Below are positions 15,387 through 24,449 of a DNA stretch of 64,000 bases, in pieces. Location: assembly GCA_001515945.1 (NCBI GenBank), contig LOER01000033.1:1-64000 (forward strand). The letters run 5' to 3'. How positions within the stretch are numbered: the stretch's first letter is position 1; every line of letters starts with the position of its first letter. Below the pieces are notes generated by a model. That model saw nothing but the letters and a program-made list of their open reading frames with translations, was not told where the DNA came from and did not search any database. The position numbers and the translations under genes were made by a program. Origin of the DNA: Desulfitibacter sp. BRH_c19 (GTDB lineage: Bacteria > Bacillota > DSM-16504 > Desulfitibacterales > Desulfitibacteraceae).

Positions 15387-18077
15387 TTGGATCTAACAAA
15401 TTGGTATTCAAAAGAAGTCGAAGAAATAGTTCAGGAATTGCAAACCAATTTAGACCAAGGGCTAAGTACTGATGAAGCCAATAAACGTATTCAAGAATAT
15501 GGTTCTAATTCATTACAAGAACCCCCACCAAGAAGGCTTATTTCCATGTTTATTGCCCAGCTTAAAGAAATTTTAGTTCTAATTCTAATTATTGCAGCTA
15601 TTACTTCTGCTGCTCTGGGCGAATGGGTAGATACCACTATTATTTTAATCATTGTAGTTTTAAATGCTACTCTAGGTGTATTTCAAGAAAACAAGGCAGA
15701 ACAGGCTTTAAAAGCTTTAAAAGAAATGACTAAAACTCTGGTTAAAGTATTAAGGGCTGGTAAAGTAAGCCAAATTAATGTAGATAATCTAGTACCTGGA
15801 GATGTAATACTTTTAGAAGCAGGAGATTCCATTCCTGCTGATGCACGCTTAATTGCTGCTGCATCATTAAATGTGAATGAAGCAGCTTTAACTGGAGAGT
15901 CAGTACCTGTAGAAAAAATACTTTCTGTAATTAAGGCTAATGATGTTTCCATCGGTGATCGTAAAAATATGGTCTTTAGAGGAACTTCTGTAACAGGAGG
16001 GCGCGCTAGGGCTATCATTACCAATACAGGCATGAATACCGAGTTAGGTAAAATAGCACGAATGATCCAAGAAACACCACCGGATTCCACACCTCTACAG
16101 CTTCAATTAGCTAAACTGGGTAGGGTTTTAGGGCTTGCTGCAGGAGTTATTGTCGCCGTAATCTTTGCAACTGGGTTACTACGCGGACAAGAGCTCCTAG
16201 ATATTTTTTTAACATCCATTGCTTTAGCAGTAGCAGCAATCCCGGAAGGATTACCTTCTGTAGTTACAATTGTTTTAGCATTAGGTGTAACCAGGATGAG
16301 CCGTCGCAATGCTATTATCCGCAGGTTGCCTGCAGTAGAGACCCTTGGTGTTGCAACATATATTTGTTCCGATAAAACTGGAACCTTGACTAAAAATGAA
16401 ATGACTGTTACACAGCTTTATGTGAATAGCAATTTGTTACAAGTAACAGGAATAGGTTATCAGCCAGTTGGGGATTTTTTGAATCATAACGGAACAAAAA
16501 TTGCTCCGTTAGATGACAAAAACAGAGAATTAATACTTTTAGGCGGCCTCTTAAATAGCGATGCCCGTCTAGAGACTACTGATAAAGGTTATGGAATAAT
16601 AGGCGACCCTACAGAGGGTGCCCTAGTAGTAGCTGCATCAAAGGCTGGACTTGTTAAAGAGACTGTGGAAAAAAATTATCCGCGTCTAGCAGAAATTCCT
16701 TTTGATTCTGCACGAAAAATGATGACTACCTTCCATTCAATGGGTGAGGAAACTTACTCTTTTACAAAAGGAGCTCCAGATGTACTTTTAGCACGTTGTA
16801 CGGAAATACTTACAGGAGAAGGCTTAAAAACACTAAATCAAGACATTCGTAACGAAGTTCTAGGCGTAAATTCTAGTATAGCCTCTCAAGGACAAAGGGT
16901 TTTGGCACTAGCTTTTCGTAAGTGGAATAGACTTCCCCAAAAGCTAACTACTGAAACTGTTGAAGTAGAACTTACCTTTATTGGATTTTTTGCCATGCAG
17001 GACCCAGCCCGTGAAGAAGTTAAAGATGCTGTGGCTATTAGCCGTAGCGCAGGAATAAAAACAGTAATGATTACAGGTGATTACCAAGAAACTGCCCTGG
17101 CCATAGCTAAGGAACTAGATATTTGGCGTGCCAAGGATGGTGTACTTACCGGGCAGCAATTAGAAAAAATGGATGAAGAAGAACTTAAGCAGCACGTTCT
17201 TACAACAACAGTATATGCCAGAGTTTCCCCCGAGCATAAGCTTCGTATAGTAGGTGCTCTAAAAGCTCATGGTCATGTGGTTGCTATGACGGGTGACGGC
17301 GTCAATGACGCTCCAGCTTTAAAACGAGCTGATATCGGTGCATCAATGGGAATTACTGGTACTGCAGTTGCTAAAGAAGCTTCCGATATGGTACTTTTAG
17401 ATGATAACTTCGCAACCATTGTTAGTGCAGTAAAAGAAGGCAGAGCTATTTACAACAATATCCGCAAGTCAATTCAATACTTATTATCCTGTAATACAGG
17501 GGAAATTATAGCTATATTCACATCAATTCTCCTCGGTTTTGGTAGTCCATTAACTCCCGTCCAAATTTTATGGTTAAACCTAGTAACTGATGGTCCCCCA
17601 GCCTTGACCTTAGGTTTGGAACCTCCTGAAAAGGGTATCATGAATCAGCCACCCCGCAATTCCAAAGCAAGTGTTTTTTCCCAGGGTACAGGCGGAGCAA
17701 TTCTTTATCAGGGTCTTATAATTGGTATGGTGTCCTTTGGTGCTTATTGGATAGCTCTCAACTGGGGAAGAACTCTAGAAGAAGCACGTACCATGGCGTT
17801 TTTAACTATGGCTTTTTCTCAATTGATCCATGCTTTTAACGTAAGGAGTTTTAAACAATCCCTGTTTACCATAGGAATTGGTACTAACAGACCCCTAGTA
17901 TATGCTTTTTTAGTTTCTGCAGGTTTACAGTTAGCAGTTGTTAATGTTCCATTTCTAAGAGAAATTTTCAAGACTGCATTGTTAAGAGGAACTGACCTCC
18001 TGGTTGTTCTATTATTATGCTTAACTCCTTTAGCAATAGAAGAGATTGTCAAGTTTTTCAGACGAAGAAGCAACTAG
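15387..18077 (+). CDS. Calcium-transporting P-type ATPase (P2A type)
   Basis: An 896-residue cation pump. It has the N-terminal cation ATPase domain, E1-E2 actuator with LTGESVPVEK, M4 with the Ca2+-binding PEGL motif (AVAAIPEGLPSVVTIV), the phosphorylation motif SDKTGTLTKN near 330, the nucleotide-binding KGAPDVLL region, the hinge TGDGVNDAPALKRADIG, and the C-terminal M7-M10 domain. This is the SERCA/PMCA-like branch that exports Ca2+ (or Mn2+) from the cytoplasm. TTG at 15387 is favoured: GGGAGGGG ends six bases before it, whereas the earlier ATG at 15372 has no binding site. The gene is monocistronic with a structured leader. Confidence 0.93.
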   Translation: MDLTNWYSKEVEEIVQELQTNLDQGLSTDEANKRIQEYGSNSLQEPPPRRLISMFIAQLKEILVLILIIAAITSAALGEWVDTTIILIIVVLNATLGVFQENKAEQALKALKEMTKTLVKVLRAGKVSQINVDNLVPGDVILLEAGDSIPADARLIAAASLNVNEAALTGESVPVEKILSVIKANDVSIGDRKNMVFRGTSVTGGRARAIITNTGMNTELGKIARMIQETPPDSTPLQLQLAKLGRVLGLAAGVIVAVIFATGLLRGQELLDIFLTSIALAVAAIPEGLPSVVTIVLALGVTRMSRRNAIIRRLPAVETLGVATYICSDKTGTLTKNEMTVTQLYVNSNLLQVTGIGYQPVGDFLNHNGTKIAPLDDKNRELILLGGLLNSDARLETTDKGYGIIGDPTEGALVVAASKAGLVKETVEKNYPRLAEIPFDSARKMMTTFHSMGEETYSFTKGAPDVLLARCTEILTGEGLKTLNQDIRNEVLGVNSSIASQGQRVLALAFRKWNRLPQKLTTETVEVELTFIGFFAMQDPAREEVKDAVAISRSAGIKTVMITGDYQETALAIAKELDIWRAKDGVLTGQQLEKMDEEELKQHVLTTTVYARVSPEHKLRIVGALKAHGHVVAMTGDGVNDAPALKRADIGASMGITGTAVAKEASDMVLLDDNFATIVSAVKEGRAIYNNIRKSIQYLLSCNTGEIIAIFTSILLGFGSPLTPVQILWLNLVTDGPPALTLGLEPPEKGIMNQPPRNSKASVFSQGTGGAILYQGLIIGMVSFGAYWIALNWGRTLEEARTMAFLTMAFSQLIHAFNVRSFKQSLFTIGIGTNRPLVYAFLVSAGLQLAVVNVPFLREIFKTALLRGTDLLVVLLLCLTPLAIEEIVKFFRRRSN

Positions 18078-18190
18078 ATCAATTCTTTTTTACAAGTTAA
18101 TAGTGAAGTGAGTAATTCAAAAAGTAATTTGGAAGTAATTTAAAAGTAATTGGGGAACTTTTTGTTAGTGACAAATATAATTAAATTTGT

Positions 18191-18215
18191 TAAACTATAG
18201 CCTAAGTATAGTTTA
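18191..18215. promoter_or_regulatory. Palindrome upstream of trpB
   Basis: TAAACTATA and TATAGTTTA form a perfect inverted repeat around GCCTAAG, about 32 bases before the trpB start. It could be an operator or a leader hairpin; no protein is assigned. Confidence 0.4.
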
Positions 18216-18246
18216 GTTTAGCTAATAGCTGAGAGGAGACGAGTTT

Positions 18247-19446
18247 ATGAAGAGTTTAGTTAATGAAAAAGGTTATTTTGGTGATTTTGGGGGTAGTTTT
18301 GTACCACCTCAACTGCAGAAAGTATTGGATACCTTGGAAAAGCAGTTTTATGAGTGTATCCAAGAACCCGAGTTTATGAAGGAGCTGGATTATCAGTATC
18401 AGCAGTATATTGGAAGGCCGAACCCATTATTTTATGCTAAGAAATTGTCCGAAAAGCTTGGTGGTGGCAAAATCTTTTTAAAAAGAGAGGATTTAAACCA
18501 CACGGGCTCCCACAAAATCAATAATACAATTGGACAAGTACTTCTTGCTAAGCAGATGGGCTTAAAGAGGGTTATTGCAGAAACTGGTGCCGGTCAGCAT
18601 GGTGTAGCAACTGCGACTGCGGCAGCATTGTTCGACATGGAATGTATCATCTATATGGGTGAAGAAGATACCAAAAGACAGGCACTTAATGTATACAGAA
18701 TGCAGCTTTTGGGGGCAAAGGTTAATGCCGTAAAATCAGGCACAAGAACTTTAAAGGATGCTGTGGATGAAGCACTAAACGACCTTATAGAAAACTATGA
18801 TCATACGTATTACATGCTGGGATCTGTTGTGGGACCACACCCATATCCTATGATTGTAAGATATTTTCAATCTATTATTGGACGAGAGGCTAGGGAACAA
18901 GTTATTCAGCAAGCAGGTCGTCTACCTGACTATGTTATGGCATGTGTTGGTGGCGGTAGTAATGCTATAGGATTATTTTCCGGTTTTATCGCTGATGAAA
19001 ATGTAAAAATAATTGGTGTTGAACCTGGTGGTCATGGTATTTCCACAGGTAGGCATGCCGCACCATTATCCGTAGGAAAACCAGGAATGATTCACGGCTT
19101 TAAATGCCACGTGCTTTGTGATGAAGAAGGAAAACCTCTTCCAACCCACTCAGTAGCTGCTGGTCTTGACTACCCTGGAGTAGGACCAGAACACAGTCAC
19201 TTGAAGGAATCCGGCAGAGCTAATTATGTTTCTGTTACTGATGACGAAGCATTAAATGCTTTTCAGGAACTGTCCAAGGTTGAAGGAATTATTCCTGCCT
19301 TAGAAAGTGCTCATGCAATAGCATATGCAATTAAGCTTGCACCAACCCTTGATAGCGATCAGATTATTATCATTAACCTATCAGGTAGAGGTGATAAAGA
19401 CGTAGCTCAAGTATATGATATTTTGCAGTCAAAAGAAAATAATTAG
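18247..19446 (+). CDS. trpB: Tryptophan synthase beta subunit (orphan)
   Basis: A 399-residue PLP enzyme that joins indole and serine to make tryptophan. The PLP lysine is in HTGSHKINN, the phosphate loop is VGGGSNAIG, and KREDLN and EPGGHG are conserved; [20 protein letters not shown] matches the TrpB1 COMM domain that contacts TrpA. No trpA or other trp gene is nearby, so it either works with a distant trpA or salvages indole. The ATG follows GAGAGGAGACGAGTTT. Its upstream region contains three AAGTAATT repeats and a palindrome. Confidence 0.96.
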   Translation: MKSLVNEKGYFGDFGGSFVPPQLQKVLDTLEKQFYECIQEPEFMKELDYQYQQYIGRPNPLFYAKKLSEKLGGGKIFLKREDLNHTGSHKINNTIGQVLLAKQMGLKRVIAETGAGQHGVATATAAALFDMECIIYMGEEDTKRQALNVYRMQLLGAKVNAVKSGTRTLKDAVDEALNDLIENYDHTYYMLGSVVGPHPYPMIVRYFQSIIGREAREQVIQQAGRLPDYVMACVGGGSNAIGLFSGFIADENVKIIGVEPGGHGISTGRHAAPLSVGKPGMIHGFKCHVLCDEEGKPLPTHSVAAGLDYPGVGPEHSHLKESGRANYVSVTDDEALNAFQELSKVEGIIPALESAHAIAYAIKLAPTLDSDQIIIINLSGRGDKDVAQVYDILQSKENN

Positions 19447-19456
19447 TATAGTTACA

Positions 19457-19486
19457 GCCGCAGAGTTATAAAAATCTGCGGCTTTT
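19457..19486 (+). terminator. Terminator after trpB
   Basis: GCCGCAGA (19457-19464) pairs with TCTGCGGC (19475-19482), followed by TTTT. It lies between trpB and the convergent AOR gene. Confidence 0.88.
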
Positions 19487-19506
19487 GTATTTCTTTTGCT
19501 TGCATT

Positions 19507-21225
19507 TTATTCCATCCCGTTGGCGCTAAATATACTTTTTATTTCATTCTCACTAACATCAAAAACACTATTATGTGGGTCCAACGGTTCATAATAAACA
19601 AATTCAGGCAGTTTATCATGAACATTGGTTATCCCAGCATTTAGATTAAATTGCTTTTCAAGGTGTAATATTTTTCTTCCCATAGTTGCCACAAAGTTGT
19701 TGTCAAGCTCCCATCCATAAAAAGCATTTAGCAAGCCTATCAAAATAGCAAATTTTCCTCCAAGGGCAGGTCCTACCATCATGCACTGTCCTAAATTATC
19801 AACACCTGCCATGTTTATTTGATTACTTTCGGCTATCCTAACTTGCCCCTCAGGATCTAAATGATTAACTGGAGCTCTTAATGTATGTCCTGCAGTATGA
19901 TCTGCACCCATTGGGGAGGTTGCAAAAGTTACTCCCGTTCCTTTAATAGCTCTTGGGTCATATGCAGGCATCGCCTGCCCCTTTACTACTGGTATCCTTG
20001 ATAGCCCCATAACACGCCCCACCAACAATGCACCACTTCCCACTAGCCTGCCTAAGATTGTTTCATTTTCTACTTCACTTAGAAGTTTCATAACTCCCTT
20101 TGAATCTCCAAAGGGAATTACACCTGCCTCCATAAGAAGTCCAAAGGCTGCCCCAGTTTCTATAGTGTCTAACCCAAGCTCATTTAACTTAGCATTAATT
20201 ACTGCAATTTCGTCCAAGCTTCCAATGCAGAGATTTGAGCCAACTAAACCTAATGTTTCGAACTCTAATGGAGCAACAACCTCTTTACCACTTTCATCAG
20301 CAAAGATATTCGAACACTTTATGGTGCAACCAGGCATACAAGCATGAGATATATTGCCTGAGCCTCCCCGTTTAATTATTATGTCATGAAGTGCATCACC
20401 ATTTATTCTATCGGCAAGATCAAATTGACCTAGCCTAAAGTTTTTGGTTGGCAAGGCCCCTAAAGCATTTATCACCGATAATGCAGCTGCAGTACTATAC
20501 TCGGTGTAAATTTTTGAGGTTTGAGGGTTTTCCCTTAGCATGTTCACAAAGCTTTTGTTTTGCTCATTAAATCTATGTGAGTATACTGGTTTTTTCACAG
20601 AAGAATCGGTATTATCTATTACAATAGCTTTCAACCCCTTAGAACCCATTACTGCTCCCAAACCACCCCTACCCGCAAAGCGAGACGGCCGTCCTTCCAT
20701 ATCTGTCACGGCAATTCCAGCTGCTAAAAGGCACATTTCTCCACTAGGGCCTATTACAGCTAATGATAGATTTTTACCAAAACGTTCATACAGTTTTACA
20801 GTAGCTTTACTTGTTGTCAATTTTTTCAGTTCTGGAGCTTTCAATAATTGAGCATTATTTTTACTTATGCGTAAAACATATACGTCCTCATCCATAATTC
20901 TGTTTTCTAGTATAATGGCCTTTATGCCAAGCTTCCCAAGACTATGACCCATGGTTCCACCAGCATTTGCTTCCTTTATACCCCCTGTTAGAGGGCTTTT
21001 GCCACCAATGGATAGCCTGCCAGAACAAGGAACAGATGAGCCTGCTAACGGTCCTCTAGCAAAGATTAGTTTATTATTTGGCCCCAATGGTTCACACGTA
21101 GGATTGACCTCATTGTTAACTACAGCTGCTATATACCCTCGTCCCCAATAGTACTCAAACTCATTAGATTCTTCTTGCCATTTAACTTCTTGATTTTTTA
21201 GGTCAACCCTAAGTACTTTCTCCAA
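19507..21225 (-). CDS. Aldehyde:ferredoxin oxidoreductase family protein (tungsten enzyme)
   Basis: A 572-residue AOR. The N-terminal domain (LRVDLKNQEVKW, GRGYIAAVV, GPLAGSSVPCSGRLSIGGKS) binds bis-tungstopterin. The Cys set for the [4Fe-4S] cluster is visible as CMPGCTIKC, with a further Cys in DNLGQCMM. The family oxidises aldehydes to acids with ferredoxin as acceptor, or runs in reverse. It is the last gene of the methylated-amine operon, 39 bases after an aminotransferase, so it may oxidise an aldehyde formed by that transaminase. It is a little shorter than archaeal AORs (about 605). The TTG start has a modest GGGAAGTGA upstream. Confidence 0.9.
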   Translation of the reverse strand: MEKVLRVDLKNQEVKWQEESNEFEYYWGRGYIAAVVNNEVNPTCEPLGPNNKLIFARGPLAGSSVPCSGRLSIGGKSPLTGGIKEANAGGTMGHSLGKLGIKAIILENRIMDEDVYVLRISKNNAQLLKAPELKKLTTSKATVKLYERFGKNLSLAVIGPSGEMCLLAAGIAVTDMEGRPSRFAGRGGLGAVMGSKGLKAIVIDNTDSSVKKPVYSHRFNEQNKSFVNMLRENPQTSKIYTEYSTAAALSVINALGALPTKNFRLGQFDLADRINGDALHDIIIKRGGSGNISHACMPGCTIKCSNIFADESGKEVVAPLEFETLGLVGSNLCIGSLDEIAVINAKLNELGLDTIETGAAFGLLMEAGVIPFGDSKGVMKLLSEVENETILGRLVGSGALLVGRVMGLSRIPVVKGQAMPAYDPRAIKGTGVTFATSPMGADHTAGHTLRAPVNHLDPEGQVRIAESNQINMAGVDNLGQCMMVGPALGGKFAILIGLLNAFYGWELDNNFVATMGRKILHLEKQFNLNAGITNVHDKLPEFVYYEPLDPHNSVFDVSENEIKSIFSANGME

Positions 21226-21264
21226 TTGTAATCACTTCCCTCATAAGGTTTTATGGTTAGTCTA

Positions 21265-22629
21265 TCAGCTTCTTTCTCTGTAAGCCTTGGCTATAGCATC
21301 ACCTAATATTTCAACTATTTTATCAACCTCAGCCTCACTGATAACTAATGCTGGAGATAACTGAAGTATGTCTCCATTAAGTGGTCTACTAATTAAGCCA
21401 TTTTCATATGCTATTTCAACTACCCTAACAGCCAATGGATTTTGGAACTTTTCTTTGGTTGAACGATCACTAACAAGTTCTATACCCACCATTAGTCCCT
21501 TTCCTCTCACCTCTCCTATAGCATCTAAGTTTAGTGCACTTAAACCAGCCATTAATCTTTGGCCCATAATTTTGCTATTGTCTTTTAAATTTTCTCTTAG
21601 GATTATTTCTATATTTTTGAGCCCTACTTGACAGGCTAATGCATGGCCACTGTAAGTAAAACCATGAAACAATTTTTCTTTCCTTCTAATAGCTTGGAAT
21701 ATTTCGTCAGAGATTACTGCAGCTCCTAGGGGAACATACCCACTTGTTATTCCTTTGGCAATGGTCATAATATCAGGTGTTACATCCTGCCAATGTTCTA
21801 TCCCAAACAAACTGCCCCCTGTTCTACCAAAAGCAGTAATGACCTCATCAGCTATAAACAATACATTATGTTCATTACATATTTCTCTAATTATTTGATA
21901 GTATCCTGGTGGAGGTACAATAACTCCACCTGTCCCCATGACAGGTTCTGCAATAAACGCCCCTACATTATCTGATCCAAGTTCTAAAATCTTTTCTTCT
22001 AATGCATGAGCACATTCTAATTTACAGCCTGGGTACTTCTTTTTCCAAGGACATAGATAGCAGTATGGTGCGTCAATCATATCAAATGCTGGTAACAAAG
22101 GATCAAAACCTTCATGAAATTTAGGAAGATGTGTGGCTTGAACAGCACCGCATGTAACTCCATGATAAGCTAAATTTCTTGAAATAATATAGTCCTTACT
22201 ATCTATTCCCTTAGAATACCAATAAAATCTTACTATTTTAAATATTGAATCGTTGCTTTCAGATCCGCTTGAAGTAAAAAACACCTTGGGATTGCTAATT
22301 GGTACAAGCTCTGCCACCTTTGCAGCCAATGTAATAGCAGGTATGTTTGAGAACTCATTAAATCCATGATAAGCTTCTAGAGTTTCTATTTGTTCTTTAG
22401 CTACCTCTGCAATTTCTGACCTTCCATGACCAATAGAATTAAACCATAGAGCAGAGGTGCCATCGATATATTCTTTACCTTCTATATCATACACTTTGCA
22501 ACCCTTTCCTCTTGTTATTACTTTTGGTCCTCTTTTTTCAAGAATAGATATACTGGATGTAGGATGAAGATAATATTGCAGATCTGCTTGTTTAATAGCA
22601 CTTATTTCTAAAGAAGTATAGGTTTTCAC
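21265..22629 (-). CDS. Class III PLP aminotransferase
   Basis: A 454-residue omega-amino acid aminotransferase family protein. TSSGSESND binds PLP phosphate, FIADEVITAFGRTG holds the PLP-contacting Asp, and TIAKGITSGYVPLGA the Schiff-base Lys. It contains a Cys-rich insertion (YCYLCPWKKKYPGCKLECA, C-x2-C-x7-C-x3-C) found in some anaerobe members of this class, possibly metal-binding. Likely donors are beta-alanine, GABA, taurine or diamines; none can be fixed from sequence. It has its own sigma-54-type promoter and is followed by AOR. The GTG start follows GGGAGG. Confidence 0.88.
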   Translation of the reverse strand: MKTYTSLEISAIKQADLQYYLHPTSSISILEKRGPKVITRGKGCKVYDIEGKEYIDGTSALWFNSIGHGRSEIAEVAKEQIETLEAYHGFNEFSNIPAITLAAKVAELVPISNPKVFFTSSGSESNDSIFKIVRFYWYSKGIDSKDYIISRNLAYHGVTCGAVQATHLPKFHEGFDPLLPAFDMIDAPYCYLCPWKKKYPGCKLECAHALEEKILELGSDNVGAFIAEPVMGTGGVIVPPPGYYQIIREICNEHNVLFIADEVITAFGRTGGSLFGIEHWQDVTPDIMTIAKGITSGYVPLGAAVISDEIFQAIRRKEKLFHGFTYSGHALACQVGLKNIEIILRENLKDNSKIMGQRLMAGLSALNLDAIGEVRGKGLMVGIELVSDRSTKEKFQNPLAVRVVEIAYENGLISRPLNGDILQLSPALVISEAEVDKIVEILGDAIAKAYRERS

Positions 22630-22664
22630 CTGGCTTCCTCCCTGTTTTTGAATAATTTACTTTT

Positions 22665-22681
22665 TTGCAAAAATTATGCCT
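22665..22681 (-). promoter_or_regulatory. Sigma-54 promoter upstream of the aminotransferase
   Basis: The minus strand reads AGGCATAATTTTTGCAA: GG and GC separated by exactly ten bases, matching the -24/-12 consensus TGGCAC-N5-TTGCW except for the first base and C6. It lies 36-52 bases upstream of the start. Confidence 0.65.
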
Positions 22682-22740
22682 GATGAGTTTACCCTTTAGG
22701 TCCACATTATTATTGCTCTGTTGGTATGCTATTTTAAAGG

Positions 22741-24336
22741 TTACACATTAATTTGATTATTTTTTGAATCAACCTCATTTATTACTTCCTTTGGCTTATA
22801 ATCTATGGCATGAATCTCTGGCTTAAGTATTTCGCCGTAATCCTCTTTCAACCATTTTAATAGTGAAACTATCATAATAATCAATACAGGCACCAAAGGA
22901 AGAGCAACAACTACAGTTGATGTTTGTACTGCATTTAGCCCGCCGACAGCTAATAGTCCTGTACCAACAACAGCTAAAACCAACGCCCAGACAACTCTAT
23001 TCCAACGGGCTGGTTCTTCATCACCGCCAAGTTTTTTAGAACATGCCGAAGCTAAAACATAGGCTGAAGAATCTAAAGTAGTAGCAAGGAAAATGAAACA
23101 TAAAACAGTATACACCAGAACAACCAGCTTACTCAGGGGCAATGAATTTAAGGTTGCAATAATGGCAGCTGCCTGACCACCTTCACCAAGTATCTGAGAA
23201 ACAGGAACGATTCCATTAATATCTATGAACAAAGCGTAGCCTCCAAATATGGCAAATGGTATCCAACATCCAATGGTTCCCCATAGGCATTCAGCTATTA
23301 CCAATTGTTTAATTGTACGACCTTTGGAAATTCTAGCAACAAACAGGCCCATCATAGGAGCATAAGCTATCCACCAGGCCCAATAGAAAACTGTCCAGCC
23401 TTCCGGAAAACCGCCCTTTAATACTGGATCTAACCAAAAACTCATCCGGAAAAAGTTATCTAACATTATTCCAAAGCTATTGGTCCACATAGATAGTATA
23501 AACACAGTTGGTCCAACAAAAAGTATAAATCCCGCAAATGCTAAAGCAAGAATTAGATTAAAATTACTTAATACTTTTATACCCTTACTTAGACCCCTAT
23601 ACACACTTCCACCAAATATCAAGGTCCAAATGGCTAAGATTGCAATTTTCAATAGGAAACTATCAGGTATTCCAAATAACTCCCCAAATAGTGAAGCTAC
23701 CAAGGGGACAGCTAAACCTAAAGAGGTTCCTACCCCACCAACAATGCCAAACATCATTAATACATCAATTAGAGTACCAAAGGGCCCATCGGCATGTTTT
23801 CCTATCAATCCTTTGCTAGCATCACTCATTCTTAAATGAGGTGCCTTACGTACATATATAGCATATGCTATTGGTACTGAAGCAATTGCATATATGGCCC
23901 ATGCACTAAAACCCCAGTGAAACTGACCATACATGTGGGCCCATTCCGCAGCCATAGCTGAATGGGGTTCAATTCCTAGTGGTGGTCCACCAAGGTAGTA
24001 AATTGGTTCAACAAAGGACCAAAGCATGATTCCAATACCGATTCCTGCACAAAACAACATGGCAATCCAACTTATGGTAGAAAATTCCGGTTCATCTTTA
24101 GGTCCACCTAACTTGACATTGCCATACTTTCCAAAGGCCAACCACATTAAGATACCAAAACATCCCATGCAGAATAATAGAAAGAGCCATCCAAATTTAG
24201 CAGTAATAAATCCTAGAGCAATGTTGACAGCCCTTGATCCTGCCTCTGGAAAAACAGCTAATGGAATACTCAACCCTAAAACAACTATTATTGCTGGCCA
24301 AAATATTTTGGGGTCAATTTGTTTCTCACTCTTCAT
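22741..24336 (-). CDS. BCCT family transporter (betaine/choline/carnitine)
   Basis: A 531-residue secondary transporter with 12 membrane segments. The BCCT signature is plain: GWTVFYWAWWIAYAPMMG followed by LFVARISKGRTIKQ, with the aromatic box residues for quaternary ammonium binding. ATG at 24336 is chosen because GGAGG lies seven bases before it. It lies between a Pyl-less MttB paralogue and a transaminase, which suggests uptake of glycine betaine, carnitine or a related methylated amine for catabolism rather than osmoprotection. The C-terminal cytoplasmic tail is short. Confidence 0.93.
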   Translation of the reverse strand: MKSEKQIDPKIFWPAIIVVLGLSIPLAVFPEAGSRAVNIALGFITAKFGWLFLLFCMGCFGILMWLAFGKYGNVKLGGPKDEPEFSTISWIAMLFCAGIGIGIMLWSFVEPIYYLGGPPLGIEPHSAMAAEWAHMYGQFHWGFSAWAIYAIASVPIAYAIYVRKAPHLRMSDASKGLIGKHADGPFGTLIDVLMMFGIVGGVGTSLGLAVPLVASLFGELFGIPDSFLLKIAILAIWTLIFGGSVYRGLSKGIKVLSNFNLILALAFAGFILFVGPTVFILSMWTNSFGIMLDNFFRMSFWLDPVLKGGFPEGWTVFYWAWWIAYAPMMGLFVARISKGRTIKQLVIAECLWGTIGCWIPFAIFGGYALFIDINGIVPVSQILGEGGQAAAIIATLNSLPLSKLVVLVYTVLCFIFLATTLDSSAYVLASACSKKLGGDEEPARWNRVVWALVLAVVGTGLLAVGGLNAVQTSTVVVALPLVPVLIIMIVSLLKWLKEDYGEILKPEIHAIDYKPKEVINEVDSKNNQINV

Positions 24337-24449
24337 ATCAATTCCTCCATTCATCTTTATTTGTAATACCTACTTACCTTAATGTTTCCAGAAACAAACT
24401 AAGTATTTGCTTTTTTCTGAAAAAATGCCGACGTTGAATATTTTTGAAC

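Noticed and set aside
24337-24449. Sigma-54 promoter before the BCCT gene
   Set aside because: The GGCAT stretch here lacks GC at the right distance.
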